From Volvox africanus (lineage: Eukaryota > Chlorophyta > Chlorophyceae > Chlamydomonadales > Volvocaceae), in NCBI GenBank assembly GCA_030268105.1, contig BSDZ01000016.1, positions 751,501 through 815,500 of the forward strand: a stretch of 64,000 nt of DNA, given 5' to 3'. Below are positions 10,600 through 23,956 of this stretch, one piece after another. A model generated the notes under the pieces. That model saw only the letters and a list, made by a program, of their open reading frames with translations, made no database searches and was not told the origin of the DNA. Made by a program: the position numbers and the translations under genes. Position 1 is the stretch's first letter; every line of letters begins with the position of its first letter.

Positions 10600-13500
10600 A
10601 TGTCTAGTGATGATGACGCCGAGGAGCTGGCAGCCATGCGAGCGCAACGAGCAGTGCGTATGGGTGGTGCTGCGACACTCGTGAGTTAGCCAAAAGTAAC
10701 ATAGGAGTTACCAAAGCAACACAAAAACACTCTTGCACAACGAAGAAGCATTTTAATCCGCGGAATCTTCCTTTGTAACATTTGTTCCCACAAGCGTATC
10801 ATCAAGCATACATCACATAATCTTGTAAGCATTAAGCTACGGTTGCCACAAACGCGCACAAATCACACAGTCACATCTACGGGAGTTACAGCGGCGTGCG
10901 GATGCAGCAGATGCTGGCAGCAAGGAATTCTTTGAAGATGGGGACAGGTGCGCATATCCCCAGGCATCCCTTCCTGCCTACCTGCCTGCCTGGCGGGGCA
11001 TCCCTGCTTAGCCCTGAAAAAGGGGTCTGTGTTGAGTCCTAAGAATCAGTCTTGGCTGGAGGATAATGATTAGGAGTTTCGGGCGGGTGACAGCTTAGTT
11101 CAGGACTAAAGGCCTTCAGGCCGTCTCCCTAGCAGCCCCACATTGTGGGGTGGCAGGTTTTAACCAGACCCCCCTCCCCAAATCCTGAACATCGCAGGGC
11201 AGTAGCTCCCCTTGACAGCGATCATACACCCGCTAAAGCGCCGCTAGTGGGCCCCCCTCGCCCTCCTGCCTTCCATCGTCGTGCAGAGGTGACGGGGATG
11301 GGGGATGGGGGCGACGGGGTCTGAAGCACGGGTGTTGCTCAGTCAACGAAGAGAGCATGTTTTTGTGTGTGTTTGTGTGTCCACACCGTCACCTTTGCTC
11401 CTGTCTTTAACCGGTAATATATGATACAAAGTTTCTCCTCGGATGATGCTGATGGAAGTTGTGCCGAACCCTTGCCACGTATTAGTGCACATACACACAC
11501 GCTTCTTCCCCCTCACGGATTCCCGGCCCCCCCTCACTCCCGCACCCTTTTCCCCCCTTCACTCTTGCCTAGGGCGCCTCGCGTGGTTGGCGTCGCGTCA
11601 CTCAGGATGACATGGACGAAGACGATGGCAGTGACGGTGCTGCTGCTGCTGTTGCTTCGGCGGGCGGGCATCAGGACCTAGGCCCCGGCCGGCCGATGCA
11701 GTCAGAGTCTGACCAAATGGACGATCTCGATCTCGCTCGCGCTCACCTTCCGGTGGCGTTCGGTAAGAGCCCTAAGAGTTCTTATCATGAACTCCCTCAC
11801 CATCATTGACCAATTCCTCTGCCTCTATAAACATGATTTCTGGCTTAAACTTTTTAACACCTCTTACCCGCACGTTCCTCCGAAACCACCAGGGCGGGCA
11901 ACTGGCGTCAGTGGCGTTGGAAACATTGGTGCCGCCTCGGCATCGGGGCCGAGGGACAAAGGCGCGGGAAAGAGCACGAGTCAAGGTGGGAGGGGGTGCG
12001 CACATCGTGTCGCCCGATGTCGCGAGGGAGGCTTGGCCTCTAGCCAGAAAGTGTAATGAGTGCTGCAGTGCCGCAGTGATGCAGTAATGTCGTACGGCTT
12101 CAGGGGAGGGGAAGGGGGGGCTGCGGGGGGCCCAGCAGGGGGTAGGCATCAGGGTAGTACCTGACATTGTTGCTCTTGGGGTCAGCGGCAGTAGCGGAGG
12201 CGCAGGGTCCGGGGGAGGTTAGGACGCGGAGGCCGATCCGACGCATGCATCGCCTGACGGGGGTGCAGAGGGGGGGGAGGGAAGGGAGGGGAGGAGAAAA
12301 TGCGGACTAACTGCAGCTGAAGGCTAAAGGGACGGGAAAGGGAGAGGTGGGTGAAGCCTGACGGCAATTCAGCCAGCTGCCTGGTTCGGAGCTTCACGAT
12401 ATGAGATGGTGGGTTTGGGGGGTGGGATGTGTGTATGTGTATGTGTGTAAATCTGAAGTCCTTTTTTCCGCGCGGCGGTAATGACAGAGCCGGATAACTT
12501 GGACGAGGAGGAGGACGACGGTGGCAGCGATGAGGAAGCAGTAGACCCAAGGGTCGGTGGTGTGGTTGAAACCGGTGACGACGACCCGTACGGACTTCCA
12601 ATCACACACGAGGTGAGGGGGATGGTTTTAAATGCAGACAAGGTCGCATTTTGCGATATGATGCAGCTGGCGGCAGCCAGGCCTTGAGCGGTCCCCCGTG
12701 TACCGCTTTGCAACACCTAGGCCTAAGTGGCCGTCTGTGCGTCTGCTACTGAGAGTGCCCGGCGTCGTCTGTTCGCCCTTCATCCCACCCCCGCACACCC
12801 GCGTCCCAAACCACTTTAACACTTAAACACTATGTTGGCACATCAGCTGTCGCAAGGTCTTGGTGTTACGCCCTTTTCCGGCATCGCTCCCTGTGTCCGG
12901 CCCGTCGGCCCCAGCGGTCTTCGCTCACCAATTTTGATGTTCGGGATTATCCTGGATAGTGTTTTACAAGAGCAAAATGTGTCAGGTCTGTTCCTCCCCC
13001 TTACCCTTGGACGGAGCTACACGTCGTCCTCTCCACCATCGCGGTTAGCCATTCTTTACAGCAGCGCCTCTACAGCGGTATCAGGTCTCGTTACTGTTAT
13101 TGTTATTCGCCTTCCCCCCTTCCCTCCTCCGCCACCCCCGACCCGCAGGCCATCCTGAAGGGCCACACGAAGGCGGTGTCCTGCCTGGATGTGGAGCACA
13201 GCGGCACACGCATGGTGGGGTTTGGGTGGGGGTGGGCCGGGAGCAAATGGGAGGACCCCGGATCATATGATATAGGTGTACGAATTAGATGTGTGATTTT
13301 GCATGTGGTGGACCTCGTTTGGTTCGCGCCACTTCTTTGGCCGCACACGTGGGCTTGACACCGGTGATGAGGTGGTTGCGGTGATTGTCTCCAAATCTCA
13401 AATCTTCATGCGCAAGGCAGAGGGGCACAGGGACGGAGGGCGCAAGAACAGCAGAGGGAGGTGGACAGGGGAATACCCACGTGAAGTCTTGCGGACAGGG

Positions 13501-16500
13501 GGAAGCATTGACGGTATCGACGTTATCCATGCCGACTTTTTAATGTTTAATGTCCAGGTCACGGGGTCGTACGACTACACAGTCCGTGTGTACGACTTTC
13601 ACGGCATGAAGTCGGACATGCGGAGCTTTAGGTGGGTGTTGAATAATCCTTTTGATTGCTACAGCGTCTCCACCGCTACAGCTTCATGCCCTCATGCGTC
13701 CTCATATTTATTGTTCTCACTGTTTTCTTTGTTGGTTCCCAAATCGGTGAGCGGCGCAGTACCGAAGAGTAGCGACCCTACTCGGCTCCCTATGAACTGC
13801 CCGAGCGCCATGTCATCTGTCTGTCTGTCTGTCGCCCGCACCCCTGCACACAGGGATCTTGAGCCGTCAGACGGTCACCCCGTGCTCTCCGTGTCCTGGT
13901 CGCCCTCGGGAGATGCCTTCCTGGTGGTCACCGGAGCTGCCCAGGTGTGCTGAGGTGTGCTGGCGGGGGGGGGGAGAGGGGAGGTGTGCTGGAGGGCGGG
14001 GGAGAGGGGAGGGGATTCGTGCTTTGTGTGGCGGCTTAAGGGCTATGCTAGGGCGGTAGGCCCCATTTTGGCGGGGATATGTCATGTCGGACTCCGTACT
14101 TCCCACCTTCCTACCTCGGTTTCATCACTCTATCTTGTCCTTCTCCCCGTATCGCATTGCTGCAGATTCGCGTGCGTCTCTTCGCGACATCCGTTTTCCT
14201 ACTGTGCGTCTCTCCACCCAGCTGGCCCCCTCCTCTTCGGCGAGGACATCGCATCGCTACACACTCGCGTCTCCCCCCCCCCGCCCATACACACACACAC
14301 TCTTTCTCTCTCTCTGTTCCCCATATGTATGTACGTATGTTGCCCAGATGTGACCGCACGTGAGCCTTAAACCCCTAAAATCCGGCGCCCAGGCCAAGAT
14401 CTACGACCGAGACGGCCGCGCCCTGGGCGAGTTCGTTCGGGGTGACATGTACATTCGGGACGCGAAGAACACCAAGGGCCACATCAGCGGTCTGACGGGC
14501 GGCTCTTGGCATCCCACTGACCGATACACCGCAATTACGAGCAGTGAGGACGGCACTGTGAGTTGTGGTTTGGGTGGGGTGGTCATTACGGTTGTCCTGA
14601 TAGTTGCGGTGGTTGTGGGAAGTCCGGTAGTGTAATGAGCAAGTCCTGGTCCTCTTGCGCCCCCTTCGTATCGGTCGGAGGGAGGGAGGGAGGGAGGGAG
14701 GGGCTTGCGGGGAGTAGGTGAGTGGCGGCGGTTGCGCTGAAGGTGTGGCCCAGCAGATCATCCCCCAACCGTCATGGGTTGCCTCCGTACCCCTTGTATT
14801 CTGCGGCCGTAATCATTCGTACCTTCAACCCCTGCCTCTCACCTCTCTTCTTGCGCCTAGGTCCGGATCTGGGACACGCACAACATCATGCAGAAGACGG
14901 TCATCAAGGCCACCCTGGCGCGCCCCGTGCGTACGGCTGTGACGACCGTGTCGTACAATGCTACCGGTTCCCTTATAGGTGCCGGTCTCGCGGATGGCAC
15001 GGTGCAGGTCTGGAGTGTGGGAGGTGAGTGGTGGAGAGCGGCGGAGGAGAGGGGCGGAGGCGGAGGGAGAGGGGCAAGGCGGAGGGAGAGGGGCTGGGGA
15101 GAGGGGCTGGGAGAGGGGCTGGGAGAGGGGCAAGGCGGAGGGAGAGGGGCTGGGGAGAGGGGCTGGGAGAGGGGCTGGGAGAGGGGCTGGGGAGAGGGGC
15201 TGGGAGAGGGGCTGGGAGAGGGGCTGGGGAGAGGGGCAAGGCGGAGGGAGGGTTATTAGTGTTGTCTTTCTGTTGCCGAGATGTCAGATGAGATGTCAGA
15301 TGAGATGCCCAATCAGGCAGTCCCGTGCTCCGCAGGGAAATTCGGAGTGTCTGCGGCAGTGGGGCAGGTGCTACCTCCGAGACCGCAGGTGGGGATGTCA
15401 AAGGGGGTTCATCAGGTGGGAGCTCATTCGCCACCCGCGCATGGCGGCTGCGATTAAGGCCTTTAAAGATCGGCGATATGCAGAGCTAAGAGTGTGTATG
15501 GGGGGGTAAATTTGATATCAGCAGGTGAGGGGATAGACAAGATATAGGCATTCTTGTTGGTATAGAATGGTTGGTATAGAATCTGCATACAAGCAGGTTA
15601 TGGTATTTTTTGGTATTTTTAACTAGGAAAATCGTATTGGGGTGACGACTGTGATGTTACGAGTTTTTTCCTTCTTCCTCCCGGCCCCCCGCCCTTCCGC
15701 CCTCCGCTCCAGTCTTTGCCAAAAAGGCCTCTCGAGATGCTGGGCAAGGTGTTTCTGGCACCTTGCACTTTAGGGTTGTTGTACCGCAGTAGACGCGCCT
15801 ACTTCCTCTGCGCCACCTGCACGGTGTATTCTGCCCCCGGTTCACCCGGTTGCCCGTTCTGCCCCCGGTTTCGGAACCTGCTGCCTCCCTGCCCACCGCA
15901 TGCATGGATACGCACTCAGATGGTCGAGAAGCAGGGCTGGACGTACGTGAGCAAACCCAACCAGCTGATCCGAGATGCCCATGAGGCGGTGAGGTGCGGG
16001 GCGGGATGGAGGAGGTGCGGATCATCTCCGTGAGGGGGGAGAGGGTTAATACTGGGGGTACGAGACCTCGACTCAAGATACCTGAAAGGGCGTATCCTGA
16101 AGGTAGGGTATCGTGGTGAATGCCATCTGTCTATGAGTCTGTCGGTCTATCTGTCGGTCTGTCTGTCCGTACGTCTGCTTGTCTGTCCGTACGTCTGCTT
16201 GTCTGCCCTCGGGGGGCCCCCTTCCTTTCCCCTACGGAATGCGGTGACGATGAGTGCAGCACCTTGATGTTGGAATGAAGAAGCTGTTGGGTCGACGGCG
16301 CGGGATCAGAGCCCTGACATGCGCTGAGGGCCCTATCATATTTCCTCCATCCATCGTACTGCTAGCTGCGCCTCGGTGGCCGTACCCCGGGCCCGGGACC
16401 ACTCAAATTACCCATACTTAATATTGGGAGACATCCATCCCGTACGGCAAATCGTATTTGATTCCATCTCTCCCCATCTCTCCATCTATTGGATACCATC

Positions 16501-19500
16501 ACGATGCTATCTCATGCTCCATATCTCTCATGTCCTGATGCCTCCACACGCATCCCTGTTTCGGTTCAGGGTACTGAAGTTACTTCGTTGTGCTTCAGTT
16601 CCGACAACCACACACTGCTCAGTAGGGGCACGGACGGGACGCTGAAGATATGGGACCTGCGCAGGTGAGCGTGCGGGGGCCGGGGGGGGGCCGGGAGGGG
16701 GCAGGAGGGTGGCGATGGGTCTGTTGAGGGCCTCTTATGTGACATCGTCCGCCATGTCTCCGTACACGCCGCCGCAGGTTCCAAACGCCCGTGCACGTGC
16801 ACAACAACCTCCCTGCGGCATACGCACAGACTCGGGCAATCTTTAGCCCGGATGAGTCGCTAATACTTACAGGTATGAGGTGAAGAAGGTGCTCGTGCTC
16901 TTAGGGGGTGTACATATGTTATCATATTCTGCCACACATACTTATTCCTATGAACTTATAATTATATTCAATTATTCGTATAAACTTATATATCCTCATA
17001 TGTATTCGTATTTATTCTCATTTGTCCTCGTATGCTCTCGTGCGGGGTTGGGAAAAGGGCGGACCCCGCAGCGTAAGTCTCTCGTATCCGGGGCTGAAAT
17101 CGTACATTGCTACAGGGGGGCCACTCCACAAACTGCTCTTACGGTTGTGCAACGAGAACCGCCACTGCGAGTATGGTCACGAGTGCCCTCCCAGAACGTG
17201 TATGTGACGCGGTAAATCCTAACTCCGCATTTGGAACTCCGCATTGGCGCTTTTGTTTCACAGCAATGGTTCACAGCACCGTCCATGGAGGGGCCATCAA
17301 GGGGGGGGTTGAGGGCGGGGCTGGCCCGAATCCTGTCAGTAGTCAGTAGCATGTCTGGAAAAGCAGGCCTGAGTATGCATGCATACTCAAGTTTATACTT
17401 TTTAAGAAAGCCTCCCGAACCGCAACGATTGTGTTTTAGACCCTTTTAAGAGTGTGTGTGTGTGCCGGTCGCAATTTACTTCACAAATACGTAATGCGGA
17501 TTTCGCCAACCGTAAATGCAATCAATCGGAACTTTGTTCGCAGAAAAAGACAGTTTAAGACTGGCAGGGGAAGGGGCAAAGAACCAAGTGTTGAGATGAG
17601 CGATACATGGATGTGTAAGAAGGGGAATGAGAAGGAAGAAAGTAGTAACGCCGCGAGGGTGAGGGTGCGGGTGCGGGTGAGGGCGGGGCGCTTTCCTTGC
17701 AATACTCGGTGCGCCATTTCGTCACATGTGGTGCAAAGTGGGCAACCCATCCATGATCATAACTGCTGATGCGTCGCGGAGGGGTGAGGGATTGTGGTTG
17801 TACGATCACTGTACTATCATCTCCGCTCTCATCGGCAACACGTCATCTGCTCAGTCACTTGCGGGAACATCTCGCGCGCAGGGACGAGTGGGGCGAGGAA
17901 CCAGAGCGTGGAGGGTGGTGATGAGGGCGCCGTTGCGTTCTTCAGTCGAGCAAAGAACGAGCTCATCAGGAAGGTGAGCCAGCAAAGGGGGAGGGCGGCC
18001 CGGCGGCCGCCCAGCGTGTCGTTGGGCTTTGTGCCATGCCGTACATAACATAATTATTTTTCCTCGGAGACTCTTTGTCTCCGAGTGTGTAGCTTGCGCA
18101 TACCGCTGCGTGTGTACTTGTGTGTATTTGTGCTTCTGATCATTTTCTGCTCCAGATGGTATGCGTTTTCGATGAATGCCTGTAGTTCTACGAGGGGCGG
18201 TACGTAAGGGTAGGTTGTTGGTGGCATTGCTCAGGTAGGGTTTGCGTAGCGCCACAAAGGCCTCTCGAGATGCTGAGAAGGTGCTTCTTGCTTCTGCACC
18301 CTTTTTTGTGGAAGCATGTGCCGTATGTGTACGGCTACTACACCTTCGGCAGGCACCAGCGTTCTACTACTAACATAACCTGGGCAAAGCGCCCTGGTAC
18401 TTCTCCCTCTTATTAGGAGGGACGCAGCCCTCCCTCGGTCGTCACCCCATTCGACTTCAACATGCATGTATTTGTTGGGCTCAGCGCTCACCACGCAGCA
18501 GCGTCCATGTGTATGCAACGTCGCACTGACCCCTTAAAACTACTGTCTCTGATGGCGCTTATTTCTGTGACTTTGGCGATAGAATGGCGATCGCTGCAAA
18601 TGTAAATTTGTTGAAGGTGGCTTGGGTGACTGGGGCAGTCCGGCTGCGGTCTGATTTCTGACACGTAGTTGTTTTCACGCCGAAGCTCGGTTCATGTCCT
18701 CATGTCCTCATGTCAAGTTAACCTGCGAACAACTAAACAATCATACATCAATATGCCTCCAATATGAAACCCATACATTCAATAGGAGTTAGGTGCGTAA
18801 TTGCTATATATTAAATGTTATCACATTTTTATTATTAGAAGTATACCATCACTGTTATAGGTGTATAGGTTCCTCCCTGGCCGCGACTGATGGTAAGTTT
18901 GTAAAAACCTTAGATGTTGAATGGATTGTACAGCAATGTGTGCGCCATGAAATGGTTGCCACTTCACTCAACTGATTTTTGCGTCGTCGTGTCCCACTCC
19001 CCTTCTGTCGGATCTGTCGGGCCGCAATCCTGGTGGCGCACGCAGGTTGGTATGCCGGGCAACGTGACGGCACTGGCCTGGCATCACCGGCTGAATCAGA
19101 TCTTCGTGGGGATAGGTGGGCTGTGTCCAATGAATGCTGTAACATACTATGTCAATACTTAACATACGTGATCAATTTCCCGTACAGTAACATGAGTTGA
19201 CCGGCCTGACATACTACTACTATTATTATGATTATGATTATGATTATTATGATTATGATTATTATTTATATGACAATTGTCATTTCGTTCTTCTCTACAT
19301 TCCCTTGGTGAAATAATGATACTGCAGTAATATCGTTAATTATCATCATTACTTTCTATCAACACTTTGTTTATGATCGCACCCTGACTTACTTAATCCT
19401 GACTTCTCACACCCTCATAACACCCGGCCATATGCCCCAGCGACTTGGAACGAAGGATGATAACTGTTGATAATGTCCCGCACGTGCTGTCCTCACTACG

Positions 19501-22427
19501 CCGCTGCCTATGCTGCTGCCACGTCGCTACAACATTAACACATCTTTAGGGAACCGCAAGAACGGAGAAACACACGCATTGTATGATCTGGCACGGAGTG
19601 AACGTGGAGTGGTGGCAGCAGCGTCGCGGCGGCCCCGGCCACCCAATCCGCTGGATTACACCCCCCCAGTCATCATTAAGACGCCGCATGCATTGCCGAT
19701 GTTCAGGTTTGTCCATTGTGATTGTGTTCGTGCATGTGGCACCGTCGTTCGTCCCATCATGGGCTTGCGCGGATTTGTGTCGGTCTTGGATTTCGTCAAA
19801 ACTTCAAATATTTGAACACGCTCTAGGTTAGGAAAAGAGGCAGGGCGTCCTCTGCTTCTTGTCACAACCTCATGTTATTTCGCATCCTGTAGCGAGGGGC
19901 GCATGCCCACTCGGCCGGCTGTATGGATAGAAGCAAAGAGCCAAGGACCCATGGTGCAGGGCTATCCACCCTGTGCAGGGCTATACGCGGGTACCACTTG
20001 CGGAGGCCCATCTAGCTGGGGTTGTCGGCCGGGAGGTGGCTAGGAGGAGGTGGAGGAGATGATGGCGGGACAGGGGCTCTGCGTTGAGGGTGTTTGAGTT
20101 GATGAGCAAAGACACCTGTTGAAAGCAGACGGAAGGTTGATAGCTCCGAAACCGCATGGAAACGAACCAAGAAGTAGGACACGACATCCTTCGTTTCCGT
20201 CCTGTACGTGTATCGTATCTGCCACGTAATGAATGTGAGCTTTGGACGCTTCTGAATGTCCGTGGCTGAATCCTGCTGATGTGGCTGCTGCTCTCTGCAG
20301 GGAGGATCCGGCTAAGAAACGCAAAGCGGAGCGCGAGGCTATGAAGGCGCGTCGGCCGGATCCCGGCATGGTCGCCGGTCGGGGCAAGCAGGGCAGGTTA
20401 GGGGCCACCGGCGGCACCCTGCTAACCCAACATCTGTTGAAACAGGTATGAATGTGCATCGTCAGATAGTGGCTGCGGCGTTCAACAAACAAAATAATAA
20501 TATTTATTTGTTTATTTCATTGAAAGCCATTTTTTGTTGACCAAGGGTTATAAGAATTGACGAGAAAGGATTATGTTTTGTGTTATTTTGTGTTGGGTAA
20601 GGTTGGTGTAGTCGTTGAGAGCCGCAAAGGCTTCTCTAGATGCTGATATGGTGTGCTTCTGCACCTTGGTATTGTGGAAGTGTGTTGCCGTACGTTTACG
20701 ACTACTACAGCTCGGGTGACTCTGCGGTATCATTGGTAGAGATGGGTTGTCTCCTGACAATCGTGGCCTTGTGTGTAGTCGTTTGTTCTAATCGTTTCAT
20801 ATGACATGCCAGCCCAGCTGCGAAGCCCGCTTGATGCAATAGAGAACTGCCCAAATGCGAGCACGCAGCTACCATAAGAGGTTTTGATAGGTCCCCTTTT
20901 TCCATTTTAGCATGATTTTAGCGTATTCTTTGTGCTTTTATCTACGTAATTTTTTGTATAGTATCCTCAAATTCAAATTCAAATTCATCCTTAATGGTTC
21001 ATGAGCGGGGTCGTGGCAGTACGGTGGCTAAGTAATGCATTTTCGTACCGAGCGAGCGTGTGCACAAGCTGCCGTCCCGCATTATCAAGTGCTTATGTCG
21101 CATCTCGCTTGCTCGCAGCGTGGTGGGTTGATGGCTCCCGCGCAAGAGATGGACCCGCGGGAGGCTCTTCTGCGGCATGCCGACAAGGTACGGAGGACAG
21201 CTCCGAAGACAGCCCTGGTGGGGTATCGGGAAGGGCTTTAAACAACACGGGCAGAAAGGAGACGGAGGCTAAACCGGAACATAGGGCGCCGTGCAAGTGT
21301 CCGACCTCGTCGCGGCTGCGGGAGGAGACAGCGTCACCTCCTCCCGGGCATCTGGGCTAACGCCACCCGCCGCAAGCGCCTCCGGTGGGATCACGGTCAC
21401 GGTTTCAGCGGTTTCGAGCAGCCTTATGGAGGTTGCGATAGCGGTCTCCTCACAGGAACCCGCAGTGCTGAACGGAGACTGCCACCAACGGAGCTCTGGG
21501 CAAGGGCAAGGGCAAGCAGACCCGGCAGCAAACGGAGGGAAGCCATTGCGCGTTGTTATCTCGGGCACCTGTCATGGTAACAACTAGGCCAGCCGCTAGT
21601 GAAGCAATATAGGTGGTGAAATTTTTGTTCCTTTAAATTACTTAATGTGGTCGAGGACCATTGGCGGACTCGGCATAGCTTGCTGTACGGCAATGACCAA
21701 TAATTGGGTTGGTTTGCTTAGACGGATTATGAGGGCCGCCTCCAACTTGGAATTGGATTTAAGCCTCTTGTTGTTCACGAGGGTTCGTACTACACGTTTC
21801 GTTGCAGTTGGTTGCATTGTAGCATATTGTCGTACAACCAGATGGTAAGACCATATTTCGTTCGTACTTGTTTCGTTACGTAAATGTTGCAAAACGTCTT
21901 TATTGTTCTGCATGGGTCAGCGAAGAGCTTAACCGGCGGACATTAGGTGGGCACATGGCATTGTCGGTATAAGTGGAGGACTCGCACCCCGGCGAGTCAC
22001 GCGTTATTGCACCCTGTGTGTCAACCCATCTGGGGCGTCCCAAACTAGTTTATAGTCATAGTATATGCCCAAATAAGTACTGTCCTTCCCTCATATGGCA
22101 TAAATTGTGGCTTCAGATTATCGTACAATACAAGTAGGCTTTGATGACCACAGGGAATTTTCCTATCAACCAGAATGGCCTAGCTGCTCGGGTCACATAC
22201 TGGCTGGGTTTGGACCGGGCGTTGCAACCTTGTCATGAAGCTCGCGCTAACCATGGCAAACATCGTCTATCGTCAGGAGTTGGATCCAACTGACAACATG
22301 TTTGCTGGCTACATATTTGCAGGCAAAGGATGAATTCTCAGCATGGACTGCTGCCTACCGTGCCACACAGCCCGAGCCAGTCTACGACCAGGATGAAGGG
22401 GAGGCTGAGGATGAGGCTGAAGAGTAG
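10600..22427 (+). CDS. WDR70: WDR70-like WD40-repeat protein
   Basis: Twenty exons: 10600-10680, 10871-10947, 11573-11762, 11893-11985, 12488-12612, 13149-13214, 13558-13631, 13854-13944, 14393-14557, 14861-15023, 15336-15367, 15920-15988, 16570-16664, 16778-16872, 17882-17973, 19046-19115, 19550-19706, 20301-20445, 21119-21187, 22323-22427 (stop TAG). The product is about 680 residues. Family landmarks: an acidic Ser/Asp/Glu-rich N-terminus, DPYGLPITHE before the propeller (exon 12488), GSYDYTVRVYDFHGM (13558), SWHPTDRYTAITSSEDGT (14393), FSPDESLILTG (16778), LDYTPPVIIKTPHALPMFR near the end of exon 19550, and an acidic C-terminus. WDR70 is a nuclear WD40 protein; its human and yeast relatives act with CRL4-DDB1 in histone H2B ubiquitination and DNA-end resection. 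All junctions agree in phase except exon 2 to exon 3, where a short exon or different border is probably missed. The start is the first ATG of an acidic, family-like N-terminus. Confidence 0.9.
13011..13118 (+). repeat. Dispersed repeat R1, copy c (3' half)
   Basis: In the WDR70 intron just upstream of exon 13149. It aligns with 47508-47596 through GGACGGA, CACCAT, CAGCAGCG, TACAGCGGTATCA and ATTCGCCTTCCC. It ends about 30 bases before the exon, so it may supply the pyrimidine tract of the acceptor. Confidence 0.65.
15044..15252. repeat. G-rich tandem repeat in WDR70 intron
   Basis: Repeats of GAGAGGGGCTGG and GGCAAGGCGGAGG over about 200 bases, right after the donor of exon 14861-15023. Long open frames on both strands here are repeat artefacts. 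Confidence 0.85.
15718..15802 (+). repeat. Hairpin repeat R3, copy a
   Basis: Core AAAGGCCTCTCGAGATGCTG followed by an inverted repeat GCAAGGTG-TTTCTGG-CACCTTGC, in a WDR70 intron. Related to copies at 18249 and 20621. Confidence 0.65.
18249..18370 (+). repeat. Hairpin repeat R3, copy b
   Basis: CACAAAGGCCTCTCGAGATG, AGAAGGTGC-loop-GCACCCTT, then TTGTGGAAG, GCCGTATGTGTACGG and CTACTACA. In a WDR70 intron, same orientation as the other copies. Confidence 0.65.
20621..20735 (+). repeat. Hairpin repeat R3, copy c
   Basis: GCAAAGGCTTCTCTAGATGC, GGTGTGCTTCTGCACC, ATTGTGGAAGTGTGTTGCCG, TACGACTACTACAGC. In a WDR70 intron; aligns with copy b over about 110 bases. Confidence 0.65.
21252..21587 (+). 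other. GC-rich open stretch inside the last WDR70 intron
   Basis: Between the exons at 21119 and 22323 about 330 bases are GC-rich and open on both strands; the + frame is rich in Ala, Ser and Val and stops at a TAG near 21585. The flanking exons already join in phase and match WDR70 without it. It could be an alternative exon or a chance open stretch. Not recognised. Confidence 0.2.
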
Positions 22428-22848
22428 TCCTTGTTAGGGCTTCGTGGTCCGGGGATCATCTAGACATTGATGGTCGTCAACGGAGCTCCCATACTAGGTA
22501 TCCGACGTGTTTTGGGGCTTAATGGACACGGACATCTGCCCAGGGTGGTGGGGACAGTCCTCACCAGTGGCCAACGAACCTGTACGGAGCCCGTTATGAA
22601 CCAAAACAGGATGCAAAACGTACTCAAGATTGTGGATTACACGAATATGTATTCTTCAAAGTGGAACTGTCCTGCTGATGTATGTGTGTTGCACGTCTGT
22701 TCATTTCTGTTCCATTCGTTGATCGCCGCTAATGCGGCTGCAGTGGTAACCAAAAATGTTTAATTACATATAACCTGGAGCAGAGGTAAGTTGCTTGATT
22801 TTGCTGGCATCATAGCGTGATTGATGTGTCTGACCTGCCTGCAGGCAT

Positions 22849-22853
22849 TGTAA
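22849..22853 (+). terminator. Possible poly(A) signal TGTAA of WDR70
   Basis: TGTAA about 420 bases after the WDR70 stop at 22425-22427, a usual distance for volvocine 3' UTRs. Confidence 0.35.
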
Positions 22854-22971
22854 TGACTCCGTGCTTGTATGTCTCATATGACCTTGTCCTTGCCAAACCT
22901 GTTTGTGCTCATAATGTTTTTGTCAGTTACAGACAGGATTCCTTGAATTATACATATAATAATTATATATA

Positions 22972-23033
22972 ATAAATATTTATAGCCTTATATCTTTTAT
23001 ATATATATAAGATATAAGGCTATAAATATTTAT
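22972..23033. repeat. Perfect 25-bp-arm AT-rich palindrome
   Basis: Arms 22972-22996 and 23009-23033 are exact reverse complements (ATAAATATTTATAGCCTTAT plus ATCTT) around a 12-base TA-rich spacer. Lies in AT-rich intergenic DNA about 550 bases past the WDR70 stop. Could be a hairpin, a small MITE end pair or a structural element. Confidence 0.9.
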
Positions 23034-23956
23034 CGTATCATATTATCATATTATATCATATAAGGAGGTGCCATTGCCTTCGGAACTCACGAGGTGATTG
23101 AAAGCTGCCTACGTTAGTGATTCCTGGTTCACTACACCAGGTAACGTAGAACACTTGCAGAAGCAGAACGGTCTTTGGTCCAGAAACGTATCGGGTCGCT
23201 CAACCTGAATGTGTCAGTACTGTGAATCAATTCTCTATGCTAGAGTGTTGGACACTCGTACTGAAAAACACCTTCCGTGCAATCCCTTTCCACACCTAAT
23301 CATATGAGGTCTACGGGGCATCAGGCTCAAACGCTTCAGTGTGAGCACTGACTCAGGGAACCGACCATGGCACGAATGAAACATGAATCATTCCGAAGTT
23401 TGGCTACATTTTGACTACTTGCCGATCTGATGCCAGAACCATGGGGGATGGAGCGAACCTGTATCACGCACTCAAGTAAACCCAAATAAATCACTTAGAT
23501 GACATTTGCATCCGTACAATAGACATCAACCAACAAACATTCCATCGTCCGTCAGTGGGTTCTCAGTTCCCAGCCTGTCCCGGCAGCCTTCTCTGCTGAT
23601 GAAATATTCCCCTGGGCCGTGAATGCCATCGATTTTTGTGGGCTTGCGCTAGGCTCCTTAGCTCCCTCCCTTATTACTTCAACATGATGCACAACGAGAT
23701 ATACGATCTGTCCGAAACAATAAAAGCAACAGAGCATACATCACCTTGTTTTTTATGAATTCCTAAAGCCGCTTACAGAGCCCAGCCATGGCAACCTACC
23801 GCCACCAGCCACCATAAAATCGACATCCGCCCCGCATGGGGGGAAGACGCTATATGCAACTGGCATACGACAAACGACCCATGGGTCCACTCTATAGCGG
23901 CAAAGTTTCAATGACTGAAGTACACATCTTCAAAAACGCCATTTTCATCCAACGTG

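Larger units (their letters stand above)
22428..23956. other. Intergenic, no recognised gene
   Basis: WDR70 3' UTR followed by AT-rich DNA with the palindrome at 22972. Open frames are short and show no family motif or coding bias. Confidence 0.5.

Noticed and set aside
13957..15509. Several frames in WDR70 introns (Arg/Gly- and Ser/Pro-rich)
   Set aside because: Repeat translations between well-supported WDR70 exons.
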